A model generated the notes under the pieces. The model saw only the letters and a list, made by a program, of their open reading frames with translations, was not told the DNA's origin and searched no databases. From contig NZ_JACJRU010000014.1 in the NCBI RefSeq assembly GCF_014697425.1, positions 1 through 64,000 of the forward strand: 64,000 nt of DNA. The letters are read 5' to 3'. This document shows, piece after piece, positions 27,238-36,534 of this stretch (its first letter is position 1; each line of letters starts with the position of its first letter). This stretch comes from Nostoc sp. FACHB-110 (GTDB lineage: Bacteria; Cyanobacteriota; Cyanobacteriia; Cyanobacteriales; Nostocaceae). Both the position numbers and the translations under genes were made by a program.

Positions 27238-27803
27238 AGGACAGTGCTGTACTGAAGACTGTTCCTTACTGAATAAGTATATAGGGAACTGATGCTAGAA
27301 GAATGTACTTCATAGGGATGAAACCACATGAATAACATGGGATACATATAGGAATCATATTTGATTTTTGAACAAAATCCGTACCCCCAAAATCACTCTT
27401 TCATACTGCCCACTCCCAAGCTATGCAGATAATTTCAATAATCAAACCGGATTCCCATATTTGATTTGGGAAAAAATGGTATTTCTTACTCCCTGCTCCT
27501 ACAAAACATTTAAAAATCAAATAGGTTTCTTGTATTAATAAATTATATTTAATCATTACATAACCTTTTATTAATTATTCTTTTTTAGATTTATTACGCA
27601 CTAAGCAATCTATATGAGTAAAAGTAGTGCAAGCCAAATTGGCTTGTAGTTTGCCGTGGGTTACTGGTGGTTGAAAATGACAATCAATTCAGAACATCTA
27701 AACAAAATTACGTGAATCTGTAGAGCTTTTATTTACTAAATTGCTCCTGTCATTAACAAATGAATAGCCAAGCAACTTATACAATTTCAATGGAGTAAAT
27801 AGG
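27238..27803. other. AT-rich intergenic region upstream of phoX
   Basis: The motif CATATTTGATTT occurs near 27,355 and 27,461, and an inverted AAAAATCAAAT near 27,510; related sequence recurs near 34,770-34,910. These look like short dispersed repeats. A Pho box was looked for upstream of phoX, but no convincing tandem CTTAACCT-type set was seen. Confidence 0.4.
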
Positions 27804-29972
27804 ATGAAAGGTTCTCTTCACCCCAAGAATAATGTCACACTTAACCCATCCGGCAACGAGTCAATTCGTGACGTAATTAACCGCGTCAGCATGAGCCGTC
27901 GGCGGTTTATTGTAACTGCTGCGAGTGCATCGGCTCTTACTGTGGTAGGCGAGGTTTCTATTGGGGGATTTCTTCGCAGTGTCGAGGCAGCACCAATTCC
28001 TGTTAAACCTGGCTTCGGTGGCATTGGCTTCAAGAGTATTCCCCCCAATCTTAATAACCCAGTTACCGGACTCTTGGAAAAGGATCTTGTCAGTGTTCCT
28101 AAAGGTTACAAAGCCGAAGTTTTAGTTGCTTGGGGCGACCCCATTATGCCTGGCGCACCAGACTGGCTAGTAGATGCTTCGCAAGATGCTGCAGCACAGG
28201 AAAAGCAGTACGGGATGCATAACGATGGGATGCATTACTTCTCCCTACCACCAGAACGTGTAATTGGTCGGTCAGTCAGTTCATTAGCCAGGTCGTTGAG
28301 AAATATTTTAGGTCTGCCTGTAAATCGCGGCTTACTTTGCGTTAACCACGAATATACTCAAGAAGAAATCCTTCATCCTGATGGTTTAATCAGCTTAGTC
28401 ACTATCGAGAAGGTACGGAAGTCTCAAGCGGCTCATGGTGTATCGGTTGTAGAGATATTCAAAACTGGTAATAAATGGCGTGTGAATCACAATTCGCGTT
28501 ACGGTCGTCGCATTACCGCCAATACTGAAGTTCGGGTTTCGGGGCCTGCGGCTGGCAGTCCACTTTTAAAATCCAAGAAGTTCTCAATTACACCGAAAGC
28601 TTCAATTGATACCGGAAATGTGAATGACGGCTACACTGCATACGGTACACTCAATAACTGTGCTAATGGTTACACCCCTTGGGGTACTTATTTAACCTGT
28701 GAAGAAAACTGGAACGGTTATTTTAATAATTCGACGGGGGATGTAGTTTCAATTCCTAGTATCGATAAGTCTGATGTTCTCAACGGACAGAAACGTTACG
28801 GAATCCCAACATCAGGGTCTAGCTATCGCTGGACGGAGGTCGATCCGCGCTTTGATGCTGGCACAAATCCCTTGGAACCTCATTTGTTTGGCTGGGTAGT
28901 TGAAATTGATCCTTACAATCCTCAGAGCAAACCAGTCAAGCGTACCGCTCTAGGTCGCTTCAAACATGAAAGCGCGCAGTATGTTGTTGATGATAATAAC
29001 CGAGTTGCTTTCTATATGGGTGATGATGAACGCAACGAGTATATATATAAGTTCGTTTGCGCCCAACCTTTCAACCCCAAATATCGTGATGCTAATCGTG
29101 ATTTACTTGATAATGGGGTTCTATACGTCGCCAAATTCAAGGATGACGGCACAGGTGAGTGGATTCCTTTAATTTATGGTCAACACAGTCTGACACCAGA
29201 AACCGGTTTTAAAAGCCAAGCTGAGGTGCTTGTGAATACACGACAAGCCGCAGATCGAGTTGGTGCAACTATGATGGATAGGCCAGAATGGACGGCTGTG
29301 CGTCCTCGCATCGGAGGCTTTAAAGAGATTGAAGTCTACTGTACGTTGACGAACAATAATCGTCGTGGCACAACCCCAGCATCTTCTAACAGCCTAGATG
29401 GTACAACAGGTGCAGGTAGCGCGCGTCCGCCTGTGGATGCTGCTAACCCTCGTCCTGATAACCGCTACGGTCACATCATTCGTTGGCGCGAAGTTGGTCG
29501 GACTGTTACAGCGACCAAATTCACTTGGGATATTTTTGTTGAATGTGGTGACAAACTTGACCCAGATCCAAATCATGTAGGAAATATCAACGGCGATGAT
29601 TTTGGTGCGCCAGATGGCTTACAGTTTGATGACTTCGGTCGCCTTTGGATACAAACTGACCAAGCGGGTGATGGTCTGGGTGATTGGAAAAATATCGGGG
29701 GTAATACGATGATGTGTGCTGACCCCAATACTAGACAAATTCGCCGCTTTTTAACGAGTCCGACAAACTGCGAGGTGACTGGTATAACTTTCACTCCTGA
29801 TGGCAAAACAATGTTTATCAACATCCAACACCCAGGAGAAGATGCACCAGCGACAAATCCCACGCAATTTAGCAATTGGCCCTATAGTCAAGGTTATGGC
29901 CCGTCTGGTCGGCCACGTTCTTCAACAGTGGTGATTACACGCGATGATGGTGGTGTGATTGGTGGACTGTAA
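27804..29972 (+). CDS. phoX: PhoX-type alkaline phosphatase, Tat-exported
   Basis: Hydrolyses organic phosphoesters outside the cytoplasm to scavenge phosphate, using iron and calcium. The 722 residues start with a long n-region and a twin-arginine signal (SRRRFIVTAASASALTVVG, about residues 31-49). Family markers are CVNHEYTQEE, TPWGTYLTCEENW, LGRFKHESAQYV, FYMGDDERNEYIYKFV and LQFDDFGRLWIQTDQAG, which carry the metal-binding and active-site residues of PhoX. It stands alone; two palindromes lie between it and the convergent PEP-CTERM gene. Confidence 0.93.
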   Translation: MKGSLHPKNNVTLNPSGNESIRDVINRVSMSRRRFIVTAASASALTVVGEVSIGGFLRSVEAAPIPVKPGFGGIGFKSIPPNLNNPVTGLLEKDLVSVPKGYKAEVLVAWGDPIMPGAPDWLVDASQDAAAQEKQYGMHNDGMHYFSLPPERVIGRSVSSLARSLRNILGLPVNRGLLCVNHEYTQEEILHPDGLISLVTIEKVRKSQAAHGVSVVEIFKTGNKWRVNHNSRYGRRITANTEVRVSGPAAGSPLLKSKKFSITPKASIDTGNVNDGYTAYGTLNNCANGYTPWGTYLTCEENWNGYFNNSTGDVVSIPSIDKSDVLNGQKRYGIPTSGSSYRWTEVDPRFDAGTNPLEPHLFGWVVEIDPYNPQSKPVKRTALGRFKHESAQYVVDDNNRVAFYMGDDERNEYIYKFVCAQPFNPKYRDANRDLLDNGVLYVAKFKDDGTGEWIPLIYGQHSLTPETGFKSQAEVLVNTRQAADRVGATMMDRPEWTAVRPRIGGFKEIEVYCTLTNNNRRGTTPASSNSLDGTTGAGSARPPVDAANPRPDNRYGHIIRWREVGRTVTATKFTWDIFVECGDKLDPDPNHVGNINGDDFGAPDGLQFDDFGRLWIQTDQAGDGLGDWKNIGGNTMMCADPNTRQIRRFLTSPTNCEVTGITFTPDGKTMFINIQHPGEDAPATNPTQFSNWPYSQGYGPSGRPRSSTVVITRDDGGVIGGL

Positions 29973-30002
29973 TTTATAAGTACTTGGACAAAAATATTTA
30001 CA

Positions 30003-30075
30003 GTCATTGCGAGCGAAGCGAAGCAATCCCAGCCCTTGCGATTGCTTCATTCCGCTTCGCTCCATTCGCAATGAC
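30003..30075. repeat. Palindromic REP-like repeat (GTCATTGCGAGCGAAGCGAAGCAATC)
   Basis: The left arm (30,003-30,028) and right arm (30,040-30,075) pair as a long imperfect hairpin just downstream of phoX. Sequences of this TTGCGAGCGAAGCGAAGC type are common extragenic palindromes in many bacteria. It could protect the phoX mRNA end. Confidence 0.65.
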
Positions 30076-30147
30076 TTTGTGTAATTATTCTGTCTGACTA
30101 CTTAGCAGGTTACAGATTATGGGTTACAGGGTATAGAGATAATCTAG

Positions 30148-30172
30148 AGAGACGTTGCATTGCAACGTCTCT
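30148..30172 (+). terminator. Perfect palindrome, possible terminator
   Basis: AGAGACGTTGCA and TGCAACGTCTCT are perfect 12-base arms with a single base between, followed by ACATTTTTT. The T-run fits termination of rightward transcription from phoX. The same palindrome type is a known dispersed repeat in cyanobacteria, so its role may be incidental. Confidence 0.5.
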
Positions 30173-30184
30173 ACATTTTTTAAT

Positions 30185-30216
30185 AATAAAAAAGACAGGT
30201 ACAATTACCTGCCTGA
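30185..30216 (-). terminator. Terminator of the PEP-CTERM gene
   Basis: On the minus strand CAGGTA-ATTG-TACCTG forms a short stem followed at once by a T-rich run, about 25 bases past the PEP-CTERM stop. Confidence 0.6.
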
Positions 30217-30239
30217 AATAAATTATGTAAAAAATGTTT

Positions 30240-30800
30240 TTAACTTGCTAGTTTTGATAGTTTTTTCTTCCGTTGCAGCCATAAACCTAGCGTCCCAGCG
30301 ATTGCTGTACCACCAAGGCTTAATGGTTCAGGTACTTTGGTATAACTAACTGTACCTACCTCTAAGACTGAGGATGCCCCATCAACTAATTCAAAAGTAT
30401 AAAATTTATTTCCCCCTAGGCCGGGATTATCAATATCACCCCCAATAAAAAACTTGTCTTGGACTAAATAGCTTAGTCCTAAAAGGTTGCCATTATTAAA
30501 GCTGAGTACAGGAAAGGTGTCGTAATCATCATCATCTACTTCTGTATAGTTATTACCTAAGTAGTTAAATGCGACTTTTAATCCATTTTCAACTCCGATA
30601 TCTTCTAGCCCTACATTAGTTAAGCTCGAATTATCGAAGGTAAAGGAACCAAAATATTGACCAGGATTGTCACCTGATAAAGCATTGGCAGTGAATTTAT
30701 ATGTAAGTATGGCTGCTTGTGCTGGTTTAACACTAAGAGTAGCCATCGAAATAGCAGCAACGATACCAGCCGCAAAACCTAAGTTTTTAGCTAATGTCAT
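30240..30800 (-). CDS. Secreted PEP-CTERM sorting-domain protein
   Basis: A 186-residue exported protein. The ATG at 30800 is chosen over an upstream GTG because GGAG lies nine bases before it and it begins a clean signal peptide ending near KPAQA. A beta-rich middle follows (LTYKFTANALSGDNPGQYFG, SFTFDNSSLTNV). The C-terminus has the PEP-CTERM signal: VPEP, a hydrophobic stretch and the basic QRKKKLSK tail. Such proteins are processed by exosortase and often linked to surface polysaccharide. The binding or structural role is unknown. Confidence 0.85.
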   Translation of the reverse strand: MTLAKNLGFAAGIVAAISMATLSVKPAQAAILTYKFTANALSGDNPGQYFGSFTFDNSSLTNVGLEDIGVENGLKVAFNYLGNNYTEVDDDDYDTFPVLSFNNGNLLGLSYLVQDKFFIGGDIDNPGLGGNKFYTFELVDGASSVLEVGTVSYTKVPEPLSLGGTAIAGTLGLWLQRKKKLSKLAS

Positions 30801-31446
30801 CAGAGAATACTCCAAAGCTAATAAGTAAATAATCACACTAATTTACTGATTAACTGTTTAAGTAATTATAAAGGGTTAATGAATATATAATGAATAACTC
30901 AGTAATCACACGTTTATCTTCAAATCTGGTCTATTTTTTCCTGAAAAAGTATTACAGACAATATGTAAACTTTCGTATATTTATGTGTGATATCACTGGT
31001 ACAATATGCTAAGGAATTGACAGTAAATTTACTAAATAAAACATTGCGATCGCTGTTAACAAACCGCTAAAAATCGAAATAATTTTTTAGTTACTATCAA
31101 TGGTCAGTCTAACTCTGTTGAGTAGGTGCTTATATCTATTATTTAATGATTAATTTTGCTTAAATTTGAATGACTTGGGCAGCTATACAAAAGTTAATTA
31201 ATTGGCACTAAATTCTGAAAAATATCAAGCCGTAGGAGTATTTTGTTCTTGATAAAAATTATTACTGCTATTGATCAAGGTAGGAAATAGGCAGCAGTAA
31301 AGAAGATAAGGGACAGGGGAAGCAAGAGTTTGATGCTGGTTTGGGTTAATTGTACCGACTTAGTTAGTAGAGCGATCGCAGTGAATAAATTGCCTATAAT
31401 GTCCCTAAATTCAGATCCAATCACAACCGAGGGGTAATCAAGAATC
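30801..31446. other. AT-rich intergenic region with repeat remnant
   Basis: The 646-bp gap holds divergent promoters of the PEP-CTERM and amidohydrolase genes. Near 31,320-31,366 a CAAGAGTTTGA block followed by ACCGACTTAGTTAG matches the right end of the element at the left edge of the window. No gene was recognised. Confidence 0.4.
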
Positions 31447-33156
31447 ATGCTAGATTTGCTGATTCAAAATGGGTTAATTTTCGATGGTTTGGGATCTGCA
31501 CCTATTCGGGGGGATATTGGGATTCAAGATGGGCAGATTGTGGCAATTGCGCCATCGTTGACTTTAGCAGCTAACGAAGTGGTTGATGCTTCAAGATTGT
31601 GGGTTACGCCTGGATTTATTGATATTCACACTCACTACGATTTAGAGTTGGAAATCGCACCAGGACTAAGTGAGTCGGTGCGTCATGGCGTGACTAGCGT
31701 TGTGATTGGTAACTGTAGTTTATCAATTGCGATCGCCGAACCCCAAGTGCTGGCAGATATTTTTCAAAGAGTCGAGACACTTTCTCACCGCTTGATTGCC
31801 AAATGGCTGAAAAAGTCGTTGTCTTGGCAGACACCAGCAGAGTATTTACAACATTTGCAACAGTTACCCCTGGGGCCGAATGTTGCGCCTATGTTTGGAC
31901 ATAGTGCCTTACGCGCTTATGTGATGGGGTTGGAACGTAGTTTAAAAGTTCAGCCCAGCAAATTTGAGTTAAAACTTATGCAGCGAATTACTGCGGATGC
32001 TTTAGACGCAGGATTTATTGGCGTTTCTATTGATATGTTTCCTTGGCATCGGATGAGTGGCGAATGGCAAGGTTATACAATTCCCTCGCAACACGCTAAG
32101 TTTAAAGAATATGCGATGTTGGCACAGTTGTGTAGAAAGTGCGATCGCGTTTTTCAAGTCACTCCTAATTTACACAAGTTGACTTCCTTTATAGATATTC
32201 TGCGGATGGGTTCAGGGATTGGCAAACCACTGCGGCTAACTGTTCTCTCAGCTTTAGATGCTGTACACAATCGCCAACTCTGGCGGATATTTTCCCCAAT
32301 TTTATTCATCTGGAATCGGATATTAAATGGTAATGTGCGCTTTCAAACTTTAACGGAACCCTTCACAATTTATTCAGATGGCCCTGTTACACCTTTATTT
32401 GAAGAATTTTCCACAGGCGCACAACTTAATGGTCACAAATCACGCCAAGAACGCCAGCAACTTTGGGAATCAGCAAGTTTTCGCCGCCAGTTTCGCCAAG
32501 AATGGCTGAATAAGCGGCGTAAATCGTTCCATCGGCGACTAGATTTGATGGAAGTTGTAGAATGTCCTGAAATTAGTTGGCAAGGGTTAAACTTTGCGGA
32601 AATTGCCCGCCAACAGCAACAAGAACCAGTGGATTTTTTTATTCAAGCATTGCAGACTTATGATACAGATTTGCGTTGGGTAGCCACAGGCGCAAATGAT
32701 CGCTTAAAACCGCGTTTGGCAATGATGCAGCACCCCTATATTTTCCCAGGTTTTACTGATGCTGGCGCTCATGTGCGTAATCTGGGCTACTATGATGGGG
32801 CATTGTCTTTGCTCAAACAAGCAGTGCAAACGAAGTTCTTGTCACCGGAAGCCGCAATTTCTCGCGTTACGGGTGAACCAGCCCAATGGTTTCGGCTAGA
32901 TACCGGAGTGCTGAAAGTTGGCGCGAAAGCAGATATCGTTTTGCTCAATCCCAATGGTTTAAATCAGCCCATCAGCCCGCAAGTAGAAATATCAGATCCC
33001 GTGTTGGATGGTGAACCGCGAATGGTGAAGCGGGGTTCAGATGAGATTGTAGAAGCAGTTTATATTAATGGAGTGAGAGTTGTTGATCAGGGTAAAGTGA
33101 GCGATATCTTGGGACGTGAAAAGTTGGGAACGGTTTTGTCTCAGGCAAGTAAATAA
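31447..33156 (+). CDS. N-acyl-D-amino-acid deacylase-like amidohydrolase
   Basis: A 569-residue metal-dependent amidohydrolase resembling D-aminoacylases. It has the N-terminal beta strand ending LLIQNGLIFDGLGSAPIRGDIGI, the metal motif DIHTHYDLE near residue 58, VVIGNCSLSIA near residue 87, the late GFTDAGAHVRNLGYYD segment near residue 437 and the C-terminal KVGAKADIVLLNP strand. D-aminoacylases deacylate N-acyl-D-amino acids; the actual substrate here is uncertain. GAGGGG lies upstream of the ATG. The last 20 codons of the gene have a diverged second copy at 33,791-33,856, beyond the toxin-antitoxin pair. Confidence 0.85.
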   Translation: MLDLLIQNGLIFDGLGSAPIRGDIGIQDGQIVAIAPSLTLAANEVVDASRLWVTPGFIDIHTHYDLELEIAPGLSESVRHGVTSVVIGNCSLSIAIAEPQVLADIFQRVETLSHRLIAKWLKKSLSWQTPAEYLQHLQQLPLGPNVAPMFGHSALRAYVMGLERSLKVQPSKFELKLMQRITADALDAGFIGVSIDMFPWHRMSGEWQGYTIPSQHAKFKEYAMLAQLCRKCDRVFQVTPNLHKLTSFIDILRMGSGIGKPLRLTVLSALDAVHNRQLWRIFSPILFIWNRILNGNVRFQTLTEPFTIYSDGPVTPLFEEFSTGAQLNGHKSRQERQQLWESASFRRQFRQEWLNKRRKSFHRRLDLMEVVECPEISWQGLNFAEIARQQQQEPVDFFIQALQTYDTDLRWVATGANDRLKPRLAMMQHPYIFPGFTDAGAHVRNLGYYDGALSLLKQAVQTKFLSPEAAISRVTGEPAQWFRLDTGVLKVGAKADIVLLNPNGLNQPISPQVEISDPVLDGEPRMVKRGSDEIVEAVYINGVRVVDQGKVSDILGREKLGTVLSQASK

Positions 33157-33217
33157 ACATTTACCTATGATTGATTGCCTTACAATAAACATTAAAATTA
33201 GAAGTTGCAAAGCAGGG

Positions 33218-33496
33218 ATGAATACTACAGATAACTCCCCAATAGAAGATAAGTCGCCAGCAGATTTGGTATCTGTGACCCAGTTGCAAAACCAGGTTAA
33301 TGAATTACTGAAGCAACTATCCCCAGAGCGATTACAGGTACTTGTTGATTTTGCGGCTTACTTAGCAAATGCTGAAAGCGAAGCTGCAACTAGAGAACTT
33401 TTGGCGATTCCTGGATTGTTAGAGCGAATTAAGCACTCATCAGCAACTCCTAAAACCGATTACACAAACTGGAGAACTCTTCGCTCTGATGTATGA
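33218..33496 (+). CDS. Antitoxin of a RelE-type toxin-antitoxin pair
   Basis: A 92-residue protein starting at the ATG at 33,218 (AGGG just upstream); the frame is open upstream but overlaps the amidohydrolase gene. It is acidic and mostly helical (TQLQNQVNELLKQLSPERLQ, VLVDFAAYLANAESEAATRE), and ends in the LLERIKHSSATPKTDYTNWR tail seen in small cyanobacterial antitoxins. It overlaps the toxin gene by eight bases, as toxin-antitoxin pairs usually do. It should neutralise the toxin and repress its own promoter; that is inferred. Confidence 0.75.
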   Translation: MNTTDNSPIEDKSPADLVSVTQLQNQVNELLKQLSPERLQVLVDFAAYLANAESEAATRELLAIPGLLERIKHSSATPKTDYTNWRTLRSDV

Positions 33497-33752
33497 AGTT
33501 CTTCTGCACCCCGATGCTCAAGAAGTTTATATTAATGCTGACAAAGTCCTAGCGAAGAAAATTGCCAGATGTTTGCAGCAGCTAGAACAAACTCCCCAGT
33601 TTCACCCCAACATCAAAGCCCTCAAGGGAGATTATGCGGGGTACTATCGCTACCGAATCGGTGACTACAGGGTGATTTACTCAATAGACGATGACTTGAT
33701 GCAGGTATTTATTATAGCGATCGCCCATCGCAGTGATGCGTATGAGCCGTGA
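33489..33752 (+). CDS. RelE/ParE superfamily toxin
   Basis: An 87-residue toxin. Markers are MYEVLLHPDAQEVY, the helix pair KKIARCLQQLEQTPQFHP and the strand run IKALKGDYAGYYRYRIGDYRVIYSIDDD followed by AIAHRSDAY. The YRIGDYRVIY motif is typical of RelE-type mRNA interferases. The start at 33,489 lies within the antitoxin gene. It follows the amidohydrolase gene in the same direction. Confidence 0.88.
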   Translation: MYEVLLHPDAQEVYINADKVLAKKIARCLQQLEQTPQFHPNIKALKGDYAGYYRYRIGDYRVIYSIDDDLMQVFIIAIAHRSDAYEP

Positions 33753-33790
33753 AGATGAGTTGCTGAGAACTGTACTAACAACTGTAACAA

Positions 33791-33856
33791 GTGAGCGATC
33801 GCTTGGGACGTGAAAAATTGGGAAAGGTTTTGTCTCCATTTCAGGAAGAAGTTTAA
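33791..33856 (+). pseudogene. Duplicated 3' end of the amidohydrolase gene
   Basis: Twenty-two codons reading VSDRLGREKLGKVLS then PFQEEV and a stop match the true gene's end, VSDILGREKLGTVLS then QASK (33,097-33,156). After each stop a shared TTGATTGCCTTA motif follows (33,171 and 33,910). The fragment sits right after the toxin gene, so the toxin-antitoxin pair lies between two copies of the same gene end. Confidence 0.8.
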
Positions 33857-34013
33857 TTGATGCAGCGATCACTTAAATCCTAAGACAAGCAATTAATATT
33901 TTTCTACAATTGATTGCCTTAGTAAAACTTCCGCTTAAACTATTGGTGAAGTTACAGCTTTAGGGTTATTAGTACGATACTAACAAGACTAAAGTATCTT
34001 TACTTAAAAAATT

Positions 34014-34706
34014 ATGAAAAACTATCAAGATTTCTATATTGCTCAATCGCCTCAATCTTCACCTCCCCCTAGTGCTGTAACAAGAGAAAGGTTTGATTCT
34101 GGATGGGTTCCTCTTTTCCAAACCCTAGCCTGGATTATCTTTTGGTCTATTCTGATTCGTTTTATCTACCGTAACTTCAATTTGCAATTGGGTGAATTAC
34201 TTAGTGCATTTGTAAATAGAGTTCAACAAGGTTCTCCTATTGAGGCAGGTACATTTTTTAAGCTAGGTGCGCCTTCCGCAGTTGCTAACCAACAAGTAAA
34301 CAGTGCAACAGCAGAGGGGACAGAAGGAATTAGTATTTCTGAGAATCAAAGTGAAAAAGTTTTGAACTACCAGCAACACTCAACAGGTATTGCGGAAGAA
34401 GTCTATTTACTTCATATGTCTGAAGTAATTACTCCTAGAACAGAAAATAAACGAGGAAGTTATCGAGTTAGAGTATGGTTAGAAGCGTATACTGAGATTG
34501 ATTTTAATGAATGTGAACAAGTTGTTTATCGTCTACATGAAAGCTGGAAGCACCAGGTTATTGCTACAGAAGCCAAGAAAGATCAGTTTGAATTGTGGTT
34601 AAATCTTTGGGGTGAATTTACAATCATTGCGTATGTTAAACGTAAAAATAAAGAGCCTTTGTGGTTAACTCGATATATTGATCTTCCAGGTCGTCCACCC
34701 GACTAA
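34014..34706 (+). CDS. Membrane-anchored pYEATS-like domain protein
   Basis: A 230-residue protein: a polar N-terminus, one membrane helix (about 36-51, FQTLAWIIFWSILIRFIY), a low-complexity linker, and a C-terminal beta-sandwich from about residue 145. The latter (YRVRVWLEAYTEIDF, VVYRLHESWKHQVIAT, FELWLNLWGEFTIIAYV, LWLTRYIDLPG) fits the prokaryotic YEATS-like domain, which turns up in conflict and STAND-linked systems. The family call is from pattern memory. The domain probably faces the cytosol. Upstream lies the toxin-antitoxin region; downstream a 270-bp gap. Confidence 0.65.
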   Translation: MKNYQDFYIAQSPQSSPPPSAVTRERFDSGWVPLFQTLAWIIFWSILIRFIYRNFNLQLGELLSAFVNRVQQGSPIEAGTFFKLGAPSAVANQQVNSATAEGTEGISISENQSEKVLNYQQHSTGIAEEVYLLHMSEVITPRTENKRGSYRVRVWLEAYTEIDFNECEQVVYRLHESWKHQVIATEAKKDQFELWLNLWGEFTIIAYVKRKNKEPLWLTRYIDLPGRPPD

Positions 34707-34809
34707 ATAAATTCTAAAATCTGCAAGTTTCGGTATAATAATTTGCTGTATTTTAATTATTAATATATCTATATAAATCCGATTTTATTTGGGAAAAAAC
34801 TCAGTATAT

Positions 34810-34891
34810 GTAGTAGGTTTTAGGCTTAAGCCGTAACGCATTACACGCTTTGCAGTAGATGTGTTACGCTGCCACTAACACATCCTACTAC
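34810..34891. repeat. Small palindromic dispersed repeat
   Basis: GTAGTAGG at 34,810 pairs with CCTACTAC ending at 34,891, and inner segments (GTAACGCATTACAC, GTGTTACG) also partly pair. It sits in the gap between the pYEATS-like gene and the oxidative cluster, flanked by GATTTTATTTGGG and AAAAATCAAATATG motifs also found near 27,360-27,510. Confidence 0.55.
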
Positions 34892-34975
34892 GTGTATTTC
34901 AAAAATCAAATATGAGTTCTATATCCATAAATACCGAAGTCTTATTCTTGACCAGCATTTTTTTCAGATCCTCTT

Positions 34976-35395
34976 ATGAATAACCTAAATTATGATGTCC
35001 AACTAAAGTCAAGAAATCGGATTAATAATCAAATTCTAGAACATCCTTTTACAGATTATTGGGATATTTTTGTTCTTAAACATCAGAATCCTGTTAATAT
35101 TGGTCTACATATTTTAGGAATATTCTTTTTTTACGGCTTGCTGTTTTATACTTGGAAGTTGCAAAATTTTTGGTTACTCTTGGGATTACCATTAACTCAG
35201 TTAATTGGCTTAACCGGACATATTTTATTTGAGCGTAGCCATATAGATTTACAAGATGCGATATTTTCTTGGCGAGCTTCTTCTTGTTTAGGTAGAATGC
35301 TATTTAGAGTTATCATCTGTAAATATCAAGAAGATATTCGCTATAGAAAAGATATATTATCTAATTATCAAATAAATAAGAATGCAAATATTTAA
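34976..35395 (+). CDS. Mpo1-like (DUF962) membrane protein
   Basis: A 139-residue protein resembling the DUF962/Mpo1 family. Yeast Mpo1 is an iron(II)-dependent dioxygenase that shortens 2-hydroxy fatty acids by alpha-oxidation. Visible markers are KHQNPVNIGLHILG (about 35-48), two hydrophobic spans, and GLTGHILFERSHID near residue 82 giving paired His positions. It overlaps the first Rieske gene by 14 bases, so the two are almost surely co-translated. It appears to be the first gene of the oxidative cluster. Activity is inferred from family only. Confidence 0.72.
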   Translation: MNNLNYDVQLKSRNRINNQILEHPFTDYWDIFVLKHQNPVNIGLHILGIFFFYGLLFYTWKLQNFWLLLGLPLTQLIGLTGHILFERSHIDLQDAIFSWRASSCLGRMLFRVIICKYQEDIRYRKDILSNYQINKNANI

Positions 35396-36389
35396 TAACT
35401 GGAATATTATTGCTAAAGGTTGGTATATAGCCTGCCCTAGTAATGAATTACCTATAAAAAAAGCCCAATCAGTAGAAATTTGTGGTCAAAAAATTACTAT
35501 ATTTCGTGGTGAAGATGGGCAAGTACGGGCTTTAGATGCTTACTGTCCACATTTGGGTACAGATTTAGGAATTGGCCATGTTGACGGTAATTGGTTGCGT
35601 TGTGCATTTCATCATTGGGCATTTGATGAAACTGGAATTTGTCAAAATATTCCCTGTCAAACAGACATCCCTGCTAAAGCAAAAGTACAAGCTTATGCAA
35701 CAGCAGAAAAGTATGGTTTTATTTGGGTGTATCCTGATGCGGTAGCACCAGAAGGTGTGGCTGATTTTGATGAGTTAAAAGGGGAAGAAATTGTTGCACA
35801 AGCTGATAAAGCATTTGAAAGAAGTTGCCATCATCATATTTGTATGATGAATGGAATTGATGCTCAACATTTAAAAACAATTCATCATTTAGATATCAAA
35901 ATGGATTTATCCCTACATCATAATGAGTTCGGTACACAAATTGACTTTACGATGCGAGGTAAATTTCCGCAAACAACTTTTAGAGAACGCTTAGGTCAAA
36001 AATTTCTCGGTTCAACTTATGAATATTCGATGCGCTATGCTGATGGCTGCATTGGCTTGTTAACAATGATGAAAAATGTGCGACTTTTTCCTCCATTACA
36101 CATGATATATGCTTATACTCCAATTGGTTCTGGAAGAACGCGCATTCAACCAATTTATGTAACCCAAAAACGCGAAGGTATAATAGGTAATTTTATTAGT
36201 CAGTTTTTGCTCTTATGTACTCGCTTGGCTTACTATATGCTCAGAGATGAAGACGGCAAGATTTACGATAATATTCGCTTTAATCCAAAGTTGCTATTAA
36301 GTATTGATGAGCCTTTAGTTCATTATATGACGTATGTTAACCAGCTAGAAGCATCTCAATGGTCAAAGAATTTTAGATTAACACGTTAG
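35382..36389 (+). CDS. Rieske non-heme iron oxygenase, KshA/DAF-36-like (first of two)
   Basis: A 335-residue oxygenase with a Rieske [2Fe-2S] site, Cys55-x-His57 and Cys74-x2-His77 (AYCPHLGTDL, RCAFHHWAFDETG), and a mononuclear iron site Asp160-x2-His163-x4-His168 (GIDAQHLKTIHHL). The ALDAYCPHLGTDL and CQNIP context recalls 3-ketosteroid 9-hydroxylase and cholesterol 7-desaturase, so a lipid or terpenoid substrate is plausible. A reductase partner is not encoded nearby. Its start lies inside the Mpo1-like gene. Confidence 0.88.
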   Translation: MQIFNNWNIIAKGWYIACPSNELPIKKAQSVEICGQKITIFRGEDGQVRALDAYCPHLGTDLGIGHVDGNWLRCAFHHWAFDETGICQNIPCQTDIPAKAKVQAYATAEKYGFIWVYPDAVAPEGVADFDELKGEEIVAQADKAFERSCHHHICMMNGIDAQHLKTIHHLDIKMDLSLHHNEFGTQIDFTMRGKFPQTTFRERLGQKFLGSTYEYSMRYADGCIGLLTMMKNVRLFPPLHMIYAYTPIGSGRTRIQPIYVTQKREGIIGNFISQFLLLCTRLAYYMLRDEDGKIYDNIRFNPKLLLSIDEPLVHYMTYVNQLEASQWSKNFRLTR

Positions 36390-36534
36390 ATAAATGAAGA
36401 GCTTAAAATATTAATAATAAGTAGTGTAAACAACCATTCGGGAATCTGTCACATTACTCAGTAATTCTACCATTTTGCTCGTTAGAGTGTTAACTTGAGA
36501 CTTCCTCCAAACGAGTATAGGCATATTCTGAATA

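Noticed and set aside
27540..27803. Pho box upstream of phoX
   Set aside because: A TAACCTTTTATTAA stretch near 27,560 was considered, but there are no tandem 8-base repeats in proper spacing.
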